NCBI GenBank assembly: GCA_900548405.1
Contig: UNSJ01000002.1
Span: 1-64,000, forward strand
Length of the DNA stretch: 64,000 bases
Reading direction: 5' to 3'
Source of the DNA: Candidatus Gastranaerophilales bacterium
GTDB taxonomy: Bacteria; Cyanobacteriota; Vampirovibrionia; Gastranaerophilales; Gastranaerophilaceae
Shown: one piece after another, positions 28,901 to 36,199 of the stretch
Position numbering within the stretch: the first letter of the stretch is position 1
Layout: each line of letters opens with the position of its first letter
Made by a program: the position numbers and the translations under genes
Notes under the pieces: generated by a model
Seen by the model: the letters and a program-made list of their open reading frames with translations, nothing else
The model's database searches: none
Told to the model about the DNA's origin: nothing

Positions 28901-29284
28901 AGTATGAATTCCGGTTACTTAAACGGCGTAAACGTAGCACCGGGATTGAACCTTATTTATGCAAGAGAAACCTGGAGCTTGTATGGAACTCTTCAATATA
29001 TATTTAATATAAATGATCAGATAGTAGGACGCGCAGGTAATGTAAATTTAAGTAATATTGAAATGCGTCACGGATATCTACAATACGGTATAGGTGCCAC
29101 TAAAACTTGGAAAGACAGATTGAATGCTTATCTTCAAATAACAATAAGAAATGGCGGAAGAACAGGTATCGGATTCCAGTTAGGAGCACAATACTTATTT
29201 GACTGGTACAATCCTAAATCAAACAAAAATTCTCAAAAAAATTCTCAAACTCCTGCCAAAAAGGTTCTTAAAACAATGAGATAA
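19940..29284 (+). CDS. Giant Pmp-like autotransporter adhesin (3114 residues) with poly-G tract
   Basis: A signal peptide (MRRNKLKIAALAYICLLSAG) leads a very long beta-helix passenger. Residues about 100-700, 990-1080, 1400-1490 and 2140-2210 are rich in GGAI and FxxN motifs (for example SFVDNKAGFAGGAVSN), the signature of chlamydial polymorphic membrane proteins. Passenger-associated repeats (GNGTLVLNGDNSAYNGKF) occur in the middle, and four Asp-x-Trp-x-Gly modules near 2348-2640. Residues about 2833-3090 look like an outer-membrane beta-barrel (LWFKSYATFE...FQLGAQYLF), followed by a 24-residue polar basic tail. A G10 tract codes VGGGAI at residues 2162-2165. The start is TTG with a weak GGA site; no better start exists after the stop at 19919. 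Likely a surface adhesin. Confidence 0.85.
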   Translation: MRRNKLKIAALAYICLLSAGLKVSAAEINVNDFDTLQSTIQNASSGSVLNITLTDNIQSASEIVTQKDSEVSISGGKTYLINSDALNHRGFNVVNGSTLTISNTSINNFLINQTSASQRDKGGAIYVSGQLDINNTDFVKNIALNGDQASGTVVMGGAIYAKQGTVNINGGQFDENEARRGGAIASEDNSSAIFVIDSSGFVDNKAGFAGGAVSNGGVMSITNSNFKGNIADFSADTFENGGGAISNTGSLYLLGGNTFQQNISGRNGGAVLNRSNSGSNIIITDYAEFFGNEANVDTTKFEKTLNGGGAVFNGNKMTIGDNDLNSRINFTSNSTTASGGAIYNKKDMDINGKLYFATNSAGYSGGAIANAGILTLNTGTSLGKFLENTSGGNGGAIANIGTLTIIGDTSYERNSADINGGAIYNTQKLIIDGTSSFVDNSSNGSGGAIFNQGELTISGTATFQNNSSNGSNSAMAGQPGGGAIYNSSILNISGTRNGDVSSADASIRFLNNSVANTNKSSTGGAIHVGANMYLTGADFIGNSAVRGGAIRGEGGGAGDDLILNDAKFLNNAAERYGGAISSAGTANIYVSNSYFEGNKVTDKTNGGMGGAITNGGNLTILNSTFKNNSAANHGGAVSFNGNKLSILADGADTVFTGNNNTNEGLYIYSTTKPVINFNAGNGSNIRFDDKIVSSVTQNIDLNKDNIYYNHFEDLLAGLPASTLAPVNGNIIFNNNLKNVNLTLYNGTLKIGDDSSILASGENYFTNSSLTLNGGTLDLANGNIESGDKLKLNNFVVNDDSNLQLDVNLSANGGSGEIDYINSDITGSGTLTIDKINFEGGLSGDLGVSKELQFAKSNSVSTSLLNSLQTVITSDAGYGLDLTTTNSGKDTLSVTKVVNKGGLPIAVSIGDKFGSGSSTYVYSATSDETIDDWAIEYSYIDNSGIVQSTTASNILMGNELVINGNSYSVITTASDLAGIVLNNGQTLSVNNVMGWEGFASAVINNGGTVNIQNSTFSNNVSASGNGGAVQNLANGILNINNSTFENNSAVQGGAIYNEGTVNISADNSTAVVFSGNSTDVHNEGGTLNLTADKTSSITFNDKITGNNGTINITASNFGSIIFNNTVSNSLLSLNSGTMQIGKDTSQLSAGDKYFDNVALTVNGGTLSLQNGQIDTIDVTDFIVNNSSQFLLDINLTANQQSDKINANTAGGSGTIWIGPVNITEKMADGTTSIYADFINQNVSTAIEDVNKTITVDGAIYSVDVAGNRITVAKEGESGGFAYEVINPEPIERTFIIGSNDVTVNSWINGDNNLAGTRFQITGGSNGNSLIGSDIEGIIVKAGQQLDITSVSSYEGFKSAAVNNGGVVNISSTKFQNNSGAENGGVIRNNSGTVSIDGGSSFINNSADENGGAIYNNGTLNINTFATAGTFVGDIVFENNTAKQGSDIYQTASGITNITGDNGGKLTLNGGIAGLGVINKSGNGTLVLNGDNSAYNGKFIQTGAVNDEGEAVTGGKTTVNSGAKFFNGQTTITDSTLEWLTSEDLDYTQAQKPKLTINSGNLIVGNSAKLTIDNGGSIADSVAVELNGDLILKEDMSVSGNISGTGNLTADNIALIVEGDNSGFDGNFIQNKGTTDVNDGGTLFSNVSLTSSVLNFNEGSKASSTSVFKSTDSTVSLISNSANSDTILNAVKNGTNSNLNIVIDNTDTAEDLNIDGTSIAGLTFKNTSEYSGIITGAGNIKNEGTLSVKGDESGFTGKFTQTGASTTVDKTGKVFGGDKNIQAGSLNITSSDVIDYTNVHLSSGTKLNHTTETTAQNTVSSSVVDFVSDAQGASANFSASGVTGNYLITENIDNGKSNTISFSNSNVTLGTTDFTGNTNYNLTDSTLDLSSDSSLDNYEFSSFTTSGTNKLNFNANFVDTADPNVKALETDTLHVASGNAEFEVGKVFISGQENGQAEYNTTQNVLSGNAHFSDDKPGEVVISTGATTSYEYEVTVTDDKQSIQLSATGITDENSLNDMNILEGNRFFQFSIGDTSEYHIGQSLDATAEGDFYISGRSENAADSVLSGAIIDSTGALTGDNGSLFNIADSVKANLEFSDLTIQDAYKNGNGSVIENNSKDAVITLDNTIIKNNSSTGSGGAIYNDGGKIIITDTTFTNNKADVGGGAIFNASGELSLNNVTFNAANQTTGAKNDIYNAGSIVTSGKNTFASDITNDGSLSFAGTNNVSGNIIGADTGNITNTGILNLKGDNSGYKGTFTQTAGTTTVNDKFFSGTSTISNGTLNWYTSKDLPSDGTLIVQNGRFNIGKDGLMAVLTLKAGSSLADKSAVTLNKDAKLNIEGADVSLNNNDNWAGKITLSDGNLTLNGLSSNGIITAEGGNLNLNSGNLYIASKSLIAGDGNNPAVTIADNANLNIAGGNVTLNSNDTWKGNVNMVSGELNIDNISENGKIQAVGGDLNINNGTLTVENGSFITSEVNAYIDSNSTIDIKDKGIVNINDGDSWNGTIALNGGVLNYGTTNSGTLAASTGDLNLLSGSILNIQTPSQVANEVNVDIQKGATVNLINNSIFNLDSKDKWNGMINNDGGKLLTDGLVNQGGGGLQQISGESVFDNNSHISITDADSYIQGGKVSILNNSSLYMGPNVEYELQTNELLMSNNSSLYLINNVLEEPETDIMTVNGLNNVTIDIAPRGWDNDKFIIDSLKSDSSGILNISDFNFIGLAPIDRHIMLQVFDADSIKDVNFTATDKEIFTPIGWYNLRPAGGGYYTSNLTRYNPQVFRGQVATLAMYNNQLVIDDMLLNHVSLQSERFLAQGQDVNKYAAVLPQFAPYQYKKEDGGLWFKSYATFETLSMTHNLNVGNNAYGYLMGADFPAVDLKNGWKFLPTAYIAYNGGHQYFNQVSMYQNGGQGGFMGTFMKNDFIGSILAYGGGYFNEMNVAGYTDNTGNWFAGTAAKLAYNIHATKHFTIQPTAFVSYNIFGKQNWGTDFGAMSMNSGYLNGVNVAPGLNLIYARETWSLYGTLQYIFNINDQIVGRAGNVNLSNIEMRHGYLQYGIGATKTWKDRLNAYLQITIRNGGRTGIGFQLGAQYLFDWYNPKSNKNSQKNSQTPAKKVLKTMR
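26423..26432. repeat. In-frame G10 tract inside the autotransporter gene
   Basis: Ten G, starting exactly at codon 2162, code Gly-Gly-Gly plus the first base of Ala in a GGAI motif. Elsewhere in the gene the same motif uses mixed GGC/GGT codons, so the pure tract is not forced by protein sequence. Gain or loss of one base would shift the frame and remove the C-terminal barrel. Confidence 0.9.
26981..27880 (+). repeat. Four tandem about 75-residue passenger modules (Asp-x-Trp-x-Gly)
   Basis: The motifs NDNWAGKI, NDTWKGNV, GDSWNGTI and KDKWNGMI start with Asp at residues about 2348, 2424, 2498 and 2572, a spacing of 74-76. Each is followed by LxLNGG/LNI strands and a GxLxAxxGDLNL element. These are diverged tandem repeats of the beta-helix passenger. 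Confidence 0.65.
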
Positions 29285-29436
29285 ATAAAATCCTTTTTCT
29301 AGTCATCAGTATTCATTTGTACCATTAAATATATTAATGATTATTTATTTAATACCTCAAATGGTAATGAAAAATATGCTGATAATATTTATATTTAAAA
29401 TTATGCTAAAAGCAGCAAAATATTAAGGAGAAAATT

Positions 29437-30969
29437 ATGAATATGTTTTGTTTTCAATGTGAGCAAACAGCAAAAGGCGAAGCATGTACAGTTCAGGGTG
29501 TGTGTGGTAAAAAAGCAGACATTGCCAATCTTCAGGATGAACTTACTAGCAGCTTGATAGAACTTGCCAATTGCGGTGAAAAAAATGATAAGAATACTGA
29601 ATTACTTATTGACGGATTGTTTATAACAATTACCAATGTTAATTTTGATAATGAATCAATTAAAAACTTTTTAAATGAAGTAAAGAGTCAAAAAAAATGT
29701 AATAATGATTTTAGCATACAAAGTGTATGGGATTGCGATGAAGATATCAGAAGTTTAAAATCACTTGTACTTTTCGGCTTGAAAGGTATGGCTGCGTATG
29801 CTCACCATGCAAGAGTTTTAGGCTATAAAGACGAGGATGTTGATAACTTCTTATACGAAGCGCTTCAAGCAATTGCTAATAAAAATACAGTTGATGAGCT
29901 TCTGCCTCTTGTTTTAAAAACAGGCGAAATTAACTTAAAATGTATGGAACTCTTGGATAGAGCAAATACAGAAACTTATGGTAATCCTGTGCCTGTAAAA
30001 GTAACAACAAATATTGAAAAAGGTCCGTTTATTGTTGTAACGGGACACGACCTTCATGACCTGGCGCTTCTGCTGGAACAAACAAAAGACAAGGGGATTA
30101 ACATATATACTCATGGAGAAATGCTCCCTTGTCATGCTTATCCCGAACTTAAAAAATATCCTCATCTGAAAGGAAATTTTGGTACAGCATGGCAAAACCA
30201 GCAGGTTGAATTTGATAATATTCCTGCGCCGATTCTTTTTACGACTAATTGTATAATGCCTGTCAAAGACAGTTACAAAGACCGTGTATTTACAACATCG
30301 GTAGTTGCTTATCCCGAATGTTCGCACATTGGAGAAAGCAAAGATTTTACTCCCGTAATTGAAAAAGCTTTAGAACTTGGGGGTTACAGTGAAGACAGAC
30401 ATATGACCGGAATCAACGGCGGCGATGTTTTAACTGTCGGATTTGGACATAATACTGTGCTGTCTGTGGCTGACAAAGTTATTAATGCCGTAAATTCAGG
30501 TGATTTGAAACATATTTTTCTTGTAGGCGGATGCGATGGCGCAAAGCCGGGAAGAAATTATTATACCGAATTTGTAAAACAAACTCCTAAAGATACGCTT
30601 GTATTGACATTAGCTTGCGGAAAATTCAGGTTCAATGATATTGATTTGGGAAATATAGGTGATATACCGAGGCTTCTCGATATGGGACAATGCAATGATG
30701 CATACAGCGCAATTAAAGTCGCAATTGAACTTTCAAAGGCTTTTAATTGTTCTGTAAATGAACTTCCGCTTTCACTTGTCTTATCATGGTATGAACAAAA
30801 AGCTGTCTGTATATTGCTTACTCTGCTTTATTTGGGTATAGAAAATATACGTTTAGGACCAACTTTGCCGGCATTTGTGTCACCAAATGTTTTAAATATA
30901 CTTGTAGATAAATTTAAAATAAAACCAATAACTTCGCCTGATGAAGATTTAAAGTCAATAATAGGTTAA
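29437..30969 (+). CDS. hcp: Hydroxylamine reductase / hybrid-cluster protein
   Basis: This is a 510-residue hybrid-cluster protein. The N-terminal Cys motif (MFCFQCEQTAKGEACTVQGVCG) holds the cubane cluster, and the hybrid cluster ligands lie in HGEMLPCHAYPEL, FTTNCIMP, YPECSHIG, GGCDGAKPGR and ACGKFRFN. In anaerobes Hcp removes nitric oxide or hydroxylamine, protecting iron-sulfur proteins. An AAGGAG site precedes the ATG. It is a single gene ending in a terminator; no Hcr reductase partner is next to it. The upstream 150 nt hold no clear FNR/HcpR dyad. Confidence 0.95.
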   Translation: MNMFCFQCEQTAKGEACTVQGVCGKKADIANLQDELTSSLIELANCGEKNDKNTELLIDGLFITITNVNFDNESIKNFLNEVKSQKKCNNDFSIQSVWDCDEDIRSLKSLVLFGLKGMAAYAHHARVLGYKDEDVDNFLYEALQAIANKNTVDELLPLVLKTGEINLKCMELLDRANTETYGNPVPVKVTTNIEKGPFIVVTGHDLHDLALLLEQTKDKGINIYTHGEMLPCHAYPELKKYPHLKGNFGTAWQNQQVEFDNIPAPILFTTNCIMPVKDSYKDRVFTTSVVAYPECSHIGESKDFTPVIEKALELGGYSEDRHMTGINGGDVLTVGFGHNTVLSVADKVINAVNSGDLKHIFLVGGCDGAKPGRNYYTEFVKQTPKDTLVLTLACGKFRFNDIDLGNIGDIPRLLDMGQCNDAYSAIKVAIELSKAFNCSVNELPLSLVLSWYEQKAVCILLTLLYLGIENIRLGPTLPAFVSPNVLNILVDKFKIKPITSPDEDLKSIIG

Positions 30970-30994
30970 AAAAAGAGGCTGTATAGCCTCTTTT
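30970..30994 (+). terminator. Rho-independent terminator after hcp
   Basis: AGAGGCT (30974-30980) and AGCCTCT (30985-30991) pair around GTAT, with A-run before and T-run after. Confidence 0.85.
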
Positions 30995-31075
30995 AAAATA
31001 TACAATAAAGTTATTGACTGATAGCTGCTATCAAGTAGTAAAATAATAATATTATAAAAATCAAGGAGAATAATA

Positions 31076-31312
31076 ATGAAAAGCTCATTATTTAAAATTT
31101 TTTTGGCATTATTGTTAGTTGGAGGAAATGTAACTATGGCACAAGATTTTAACCAGCCTTTTAACGAAGGAGAAATCACCCCTTACAGTAAATATTTTAC
31201 CGGTGAAACTCATTTGAATATGCTGTGTTTAAAAGATGATATTTGGAATTTATCAATGTGCACCGTTTATTGGATTTCCAAAGACTTAGAATGCATTGGT
31301 CATATTAAATGA
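31076..31312 (+). pseudogene. Remnant of an exported cupin-domain protein
   Basis: A good RBS (AAGGAG) and signal peptide (FLALLLVGGNVTMAQ) lead into NQPFNEGEITPYSKYFTGETHLNMLCLKDDIW, which matches the start of exported cupins that usually continue with a NVTFEPG..WHxH metal site. Here the sequence degenerates (MCTVYWISKDLECIGHIK) and stops after 78 residues, so the cupin barrel is missing. It sits immediately before a decayed carboxymuconolactone-decarboxylase gene, the usual partner of this cupin. It could in principle be expressed as a short secreted peptide. Confidence 0.6.
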
Positions 31313-31339
31313 AACATTTAAATAAAGAGGTGACAAAAC

Positions 31340-31732
31340 GCCGTTAAAGTCAACTGCAACTGTTGAAGAAAATGAGCGTTATGAAAAAGGTTTTGCTATT
31401 CAAAATCCATTTGTATGGAGATGAAATAGAAAAAGCTCTATCGGGATTACCTGATGATATGGGAAAAGACGTATCCGGATTTTTGACTGAAGTATGTTTC
31501 GGGGATTTTTATACCAGAGGCGGTCTTGATATAAAAACAAGAGAACTGTTAGTAATAAGTATATTGGTTACAACAGGAAATACAAACACTTTGAAAAGCC
31601 ATATAGAAGGTAATCTTAAAGTCGGTAACACTAAATAAGATATAACCGCTGCATTTACAGTGGATGCTGTATGAAGTTTTCCCGAACACGATAAGCGCTT
31701 TAAAGGCTGCAAAAGAAGTATTTTCAAAATAA
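31340..31732 (+). pseudogene. Decayed carboxymuconolactone decarboxylase-family gene
   Basis: Pieces of one CMD/AhpD-like protein are spread over frames. First TATVEENERYEKGFAIQN, then after a frameshift near 31402-31420 GDEIEKALSGLPDDM...FGDFYTRGGLDIKTRELLVISIL...GNLKVGNTK, a TAA stop at 31636, then DITAAFT in the same frame, and after a second frameshift near 31660 WMLYEVFPNTISALKAAKEVFSK to a stop at 31732. At least three lesions make this a pseudogene. The longest intact piece is 31363-31638. Confidence 0.85.
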
Positions 31733-31761
31733 TGAGAAATTTAAAATAATTTTTGGTGACT

Positions 31762-31798
31762 AAAAAAAGAGGATTAGGAAAAATCCTATCCTCTTTTT
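31762..31798. terminator. Terminator downstream of tRNA-Arg (minus) and of the decayed locus (plus)
   Basis: GAGGATTAGGA and TCCTATCCTC pair with a single bulge, flanked by A-run and T-run on the two sides. It starts 4 nt beyond the 3' end of the tRNA. Confidence 0.85.
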
Positions 31799-31801
31799 AT
31801 T

Positions 31802-31875
<74 letters not shown>

Positions 31876-31989
31876 TTGGATCCAGAGGGTTTAGACAAGC
31901 GTTTGGTTTTTGGGGTACCTGTATAATCCCTCATACGTTTTATGCTATCATAAAAAAAATTTTTGGCAAGAAGTTTTTTACAATTTATT

Positions 31990-32811
31990 TTATAATATAA
32001 CTTCTTCTTTTTTGTCATATTCTTTTGTAAATGCATATTTATAAAGCATTATAAAGAACAAAATAAACATTATTACAATAAAGACATTCACGGATATTGG
32101 AAAGACTTTAAAATCTTGAAAAATATTTGCCCAATCATTTTTTTCTGGCCAAATATATGCGATTACAAATGGCAGTGCACTGATTTGCCAGAATAGTTTT
32201 GGCAGAATCCTTTTGCCGAATGTTATTCCTGTTAAAAATATTATTGAGTATATATAACAAAGGATTGTTAAAATATCCCAGCTTGTAGTGCCTTCAAAAT
32301 CAGTGAATGCTTCATAAAGGTTAGCTATAAAATATGGAATATAAAAACAAATTAATGAAAATAATGCAAATATGTTGAAAAAACGGTTGTTGGCTTCAGT
32401 GTAGAAGCTGTAATTTTTGTACAATCTATAAAAAGCAAAATATACAGGTGAAAGAACAATAAAGAATAAGATTGTACAAATTATAAATGTTAAAAGAGCA
32501 GCTATTTGTTCTGTTGTAGTGTTTCTTACTGAATCATTATTAAGCATTATAGCCATAGGAGTTAATATGTTTGTTAGAACTAATGCAGCGAGCGATATAT
32601 TTATGAATTTTTTTGAGCAGGTTTTTAGTTTAGCAGCAAGCGTATAAAACAGTGCGAATACGCTAAACCCGAAAATAAATACACCTATTGTTATTAATCC
32701 TAACGTTTCGGAAATATTTAGTGATGAATTTGTACTTTCACCCATTGCAAATTTAAAATTTATTCCAAACAAGGCAAGTGAGTACAATGCAAAAACAAAT
32801 TTCCAAAACAT
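31990..32811 (-). CDS. Multi-pass membrane protein, unknown function
   Basis: This is a 273-residue protein with about eight hydrophobic segments and short polar loops, ending in a charged tail (YKYAFTKEYDKKEEVIL). The N-terminal hydrophobic region could act as a signal anchor. No conserved family was recognised; the layout does not point to a named transporter. AGGAG precedes the ATG. It is divergent from alaS. Confidence 0.7.
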   Translation of the reverse strand: MFWKFVFALYSLALFGINFKFAMGESTNSSLNISETLGLITIGVFIFGFSVFALFYTLAAKLKTCSKKFINISLAALVLTNILTPMAIMLNNDSVRNTTTEQIAALLTFIICTILFFIVLSPVYFAFYRLYKNYSFYTEANNRFFNIFALFSLICFYIPYFIANLYEAFTDFEGTTSWDILTILCYIYSIIFLTGITFGKRILPKLFWQISALPFVIAYIWPEKNDWANIFQDFKVFPISVNVFIVIMFILFFIMLYKYAFTKEYDKKEEVIL

Positions 32812-32954
32812 AATATTTCTCCTAAATTCGAATAAATTTTATCATTTTAATTCATATTAAGCAATCCACTTAAAAAATGATATTATTTTTTACAACTGTT
32901 TTTGTTTAATATATAATTTTCTTATAACGTATTAAATAAAAGGAAATATAGATT

Positions 32955-35561
32955 ATGCTAACCGGAAACCAAGTAAGAAAATTATATCTTGACTATTTTA
33001 AAGATAAACATCAACATACAATTGTAGAAAGTTCAAGTCTTGTACCTGATAATCCGACTGTATTGTTAACAACTGCGGGAATGCTTCAATTTTTACCTAT
33101 ATTTTTGGGTATTACAAAATCGCCTTACAATCCTGCCCGTGCAACTTCTTGCCAAAAATGCGCAAGAGCGGGCGGTAAAGACAGTGATATTGAAAACGTA
33201 GGAAGAACACCTCGCCACCACACATTCTTTGAAATGCTGGGTAATTTCTCATTTGGCGACTATTATAAAAAAGAAATCATTCCCTGGGCTTGGGAATTTG
33301 TTACGGAAGTTTTGAAGCTTGATAAGGACAGACTTTGGATTACAATTTTTGAAACAGATGATGAAGCTTACGAAATTTGGAGAAGCGTAGGAGTTCCTGC
33401 AGAGCGTATTAAGCGCAAAGGCAAAAAAGATAACTTCTGGGGACCTCCGGGAGCATCAGGATCTTGCGGACCTTGTTCTGAAATCCATTATGATTTAGGC
33501 GAAGACTTAAAATGTTCTGACGATTGCGGAATTGATACCTGTGAATGCGACAGATGGGTTGAGATTTGGAACCTTGTATTTACAGAGTTGTATCAGGACG
33601 AAGAGGGCAACCAATCTCCGCTTGAAAGCAAAAATGTTGATACAGGTATGGGCTTGGAACGTATTACAATGGTTTGTCAGGGTGTTCGTTCAACTTTTGA
33701 AACAGACCTGTTAAAGCCAATTATGGATAAAGTTTCCGAGATGAGCGGAGTTCCTTATAAAAAATCTGAAAAAACAGACGTTTCTTTAAGAATTATCACA
33801 GACCATGCAAGATGTGTTTCTTTCTTGATTTCTGACGGTGTAATTCCGGGTAACGAAGGAAGAAGTTATGTTTTGAGAATGATTTTAAGACGTGCGTTAC
33901 GTCACGGAAAAATTCTCGGAATGGATTTGCCGTTCTTGTATAAGCTTGTTGATACTGTTGTTGAACATTACGGCGAAGCTTATCCTGATTTGGTTAAGAA
34001 TAAGGCAAAAATTATTGATACGATTAAAAAAGAAGAAGAACGTTTTGCAAAAACTCTTGACAGAGGCTACAAAATGCTTGACGAATTCATTGCAGATAAA
34101 AAAGATATTGACGGTGAAAGTGCGTTTAGACTGTATGATACCTTTGGCTTCCCGTTTGAATTGACACGTGAAATCGCTGAAGAAAACGGTTTGAAAGTCG
34201 ATGAAGAAGGCTATAAAACTGCAATGCAGGAGCAAAAAGACAGAGCAAAAGCTGCAACTGCAAAAATCAGTGTTACAGGTGATATTAAATATGCTAAAGT
34301 TGAAGATGAAGTAGGTTCTACTGAGTTTGTCGGATACACCGAAAACGAATGTGATGCAAAAATTCTTGCAACAATAGAGGGTGACGGATACGTTGATATT
34401 GTATTGGATAAAACACCTTTCTATGCAGAATGCGGTGGTCAGACAGGTGACAGCGGATATATTGAAAATGAAAGTTTGAAAGCTGAAGTTTTGACAACTT
34501 TCAAGGTTAATAAGCTTTTTGTTCACCGTTCAAAAGTTATTAACGGCGAGATTACTATCGGAGAAAAAGTTCACGCTAAAATTGATGTTGAAAGACGTGA
34601 AGAAATAAGACTTCACCACTCATCAGCCCACCTGTTACAGGCAGCTTTGACAAAAGTTTTGGGTGATGAAGTGCATCAGGCTGGTTCTCAGGTTGAAGAA
34701 AACAGAATGCGTTTTGACTTTACGTTTTCACGAGCAATGACACCTGATGAGATTTTCAAAGCAGAAGATATTGTTAACTCATGGATTTCTCAAGGTTTGG
34801 ATGTTACAACTCAGGAGATGGACATTGAACAGGCAAAACTTACAGGAGCTGTTGCGCTGTTTGGTGAAAAATACGAAGATGTTGTAAGAGTTGTTTCTAT
34901 GGGAACACCAACACAGTGTATTTCAAAAGAATTTTGTGCAGGTACACATGCGAGAAATACGAGAGATTTGCGTTTGTTTAAAATAGTTTCTGAAGGTGCG
35001 ATTTCAGCAGGTACAAGACGTATTGAAGTCGTTGTTTCAAAAGCTGCATTTGAATTTATGAATGCGAAAGTTAAAGAAATGGACAAATTGTCATTGATGT
35101 TTAAGGTTCATTATGATGAAGTAATGGAGCGTATTGAAAAGTTACAGGAAGAAAACAAAGAGCTTCAAAAACATCTTGCAAACGCTCAGGAAGAAAATGC
35201 AAGAGCGAAATTCTCAACATTCTTGTCGCGTGCAGAGGATATTGATGGCGGTAAATTGTTTATTTCTAAGATAGAAGAATTTGACTCTAAGGCTGTAAAA
35301 GCAGGTGTTGAACTTCTTGCTAAGAAGCTTGGTGAAAGCATCATTGTTCTTGTTTCAGGCAATATGGTAATCGCGAGCGTAACCGACGGATTTATCAAAA
35401 AGGGTTACAATGCGGGAAAAATCGTCGGTGAAATCGCAAGAGCAACCGGCGCAAACGGCGGCGGACGTCCAAACTTTGCACAGGGCGGAGTTAAGGACAA
35501 ATCACAACTGACAGAAATACTTGCAAAAGTAGAAGAAGAATTAAAGTCAGTGAAAGTTTAA
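32955..35561 (+). CDS. alaS: Alanyl-tRNA synthetase
   Basis: This is an 868-residue class II synthetase. The catalytic domain has PARATSCQKCARAGGKDSDIENVG, TFFEMLGNFSFGDYYK and GLERITMV. The editing domain has the HHSSAHLL metal site and C...GTHARNT. The C-terminal oligomerisation domain ends with the characteristic GxxGGGRPNFAQGG segment. It charges tRNA-Ala. The length is normal. AAGGA precedes the ATG, and a strong terminator follows. Confidence 0.97.
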   Translation: MLTGNQVRKLYLDYFKDKHQHTIVESSSLVPDNPTVLLTTAGMLQFLPIFLGITKSPYNPARATSCQKCARAGGKDSDIENVGRTPRHHTFFEMLGNFSFGDYYKKEIIPWAWEFVTEVLKLDKDRLWITIFETDDEAYEIWRSVGVPAERIKRKGKKDNFWGPPGASGSCGPCSEIHYDLGEDLKCSDDCGIDTCECDRWVEIWNLVFTELYQDEEGNQSPLESKNVDTGMGLERITMVCQGVRSTFETDLLKPIMDKVSEMSGVPYKKSEKTDVSLRIITDHARCVSFLISDGVIPGNEGRSYVLRMILRRALRHGKILGMDLPFLYKLVDTVVEHYGEAYPDLVKNKAKIIDTIKKEEERFAKTLDRGYKMLDEFIADKKDIDGESAFRLYDTFGFPFELTREIAEENGLKVDEEGYKTAMQEQKDRAKAATAKISVTGDIKYAKVEDEVGSTEFVGYTENECDAKILATIEGDGYVDIVLDKTPFYAECGGQTGDSGYIENESLKAEVLTTFKVNKLFVHRSKVINGEITIGEKVHAKIDVERREEIRLHHSSAHLLQAALTKVLGDEVHQAGSQVEENRMRFDFTFSRAMTPDEIFKAEDIVNSWISQGLDVTTQEMDIEQAKLTGAVALFGEKYEDVVRVVSMGTPTQCISKEFCAGTHARNTRDLRLFKIVSEGAISAGTRRIEVVVSKAAFEFMNAKVKEMDKLSLMFKVHYDEVMERIEKLQEENKELQKHLANAQEENARAKFSTFLSRAEDIDGGKLFISKIEEFDSKAVKAGVELLAKKLGESIIVLVSGNMVIASVTDGFIKKGYNAGKIVGEIARATGANGGGRPNFAQGGVKDKSQLTEILAKVEEELKSVKV

Positions 35562-35592
35562 AAAAGCGGGGATTTAACCCCCGTTTTTTTTA
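35562..35592. terminator. Rho-independent terminator after alaS
   Basis: CGGGG (35567-35571) pairs with CCCCG (35579-35583), extended by flanking A and T runs. It overlaps the 3' end of the convergent small gene. Confidence 0.8.
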
Positions 35593-35825
35593 TTTTCGTA
35601 CTCAATGTTAACAACTTCACATGTATCAAGTTCACAGTATAACTTATCAGACAGTTGTAAAATATGTTTTATAACAATTAATATTTTATCCATATCTCCC
35701 TCCGAATAATATTTATCACAAAATGTTTTTAATACTACAATGAAGCAGTTTAGCTGGTGCATTAACAGCTGTGCATTTTTTTTGTTGAACTGATGTTCTT
35801 CTTCAAAAGATTTTGTTTCATTCAT
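35574..35825 (-). CDS. Small hypothetical helical protein
   Basis: This is an 83-residue, all-helical, hydrophilic protein (NETKSFEEEHQFNKKNAQLLMHQLNCF...) with no signal or membrane segment and no recognised family. GGAG precedes the ATG. It is divergent from the XRE regulator just to the right (99 nt between starts), so it may be a target of that regulator. Confidence 0.55.
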   Translation of the reverse strand: MNETKSFEEEHQFNKKNAQLLMHQLNCFIVVLKTFCDKYYSEGDMDKILIVIKHILQLSDKLYCELDTCEVVNIEYENKKNGG

Positions 35826-35924
35826 AATAAATTCTCCAATTGACTAATGGTCGTTAATAGTTGACTTTTATTCAATTATAAATTATTGATTATAGTTTGT
35901 CAATAGTCTATTATATTTGGTATA

Positions 35925-36161
35925 ATGACAGATGAAACAAATAAAATACATATTAAAATAGGTCTTAAAATAAAACTGGAAAGGGCAAAGAGAAAACTTT
36001 CACAGGAAAAACTTGCAGAGCTGGCTGATTTGAGTAAAACACATGTAGGAGATATTGAACGGGGAACTACTATCCCAACAATTGAAACTCTTAATAGAAT
36101 TGCAAATGCTTTAGATATTACACTTGTTGAATTAGTTGATGTCTCAAAAGTTGATTTATAG
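35925..36161 (+). CDS. XRE-family HTH regulator (short)
   Basis: This is a 78-residue protein consisting of one Cro/C1-type HTH ([50 protein letters not shown]) and a short tail, so it is a minimal DNA-binding dimer. There is no Shine-Dalgarno. TTGATT-N17-TATTAT (35886-35914) ends 10 nt before the ATG, and a perfect TATAAT also overlaps the ATG itself, so the true transcription start is ambiguous. It is followed 38 nt later by dut. Confidence 0.85.
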   Translation: MTDETNKIHIKIGLKIKLERAKRKLSQEKLAELADLSKTHVGDIERGTTIPTIETLNRIANALDITLVELVDVSKVDL

Positions 36162-36199
36162 GAAATAAGCCGGATTGCTCACCAACGATAGGAGAAATT

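Noticed and set aside
19940..29284. Assembly artefact joining several adhesin genes
   Set aside because: The frame is continuous from signal peptide to barrel with consistent codon style and diverged, not identical, repeats, so one real gene is more likely.
29285..29436. FNR/HcpR-type dyad upstream of hcp
   Set aside because: No TTGAC/TTGAT half-site pair with proper spacing; only AT-rich imperfect symmetry.
32812..32954. T-box or other leader before alaS
   Set aside because: Only 143 nt, AT-rich, no T-box sequence (TGGNACCGCG-like) and no terminator-antiterminator pair; an ordinary AAGGA start.
33897..34526. Open frame of 209 codons antisense to alaS
   Set aside because: It lies wholly inside alaS, has low-complexity Phe/Cys/Ser-rich composition typical of reverse-complement shadows, and has no RBS.
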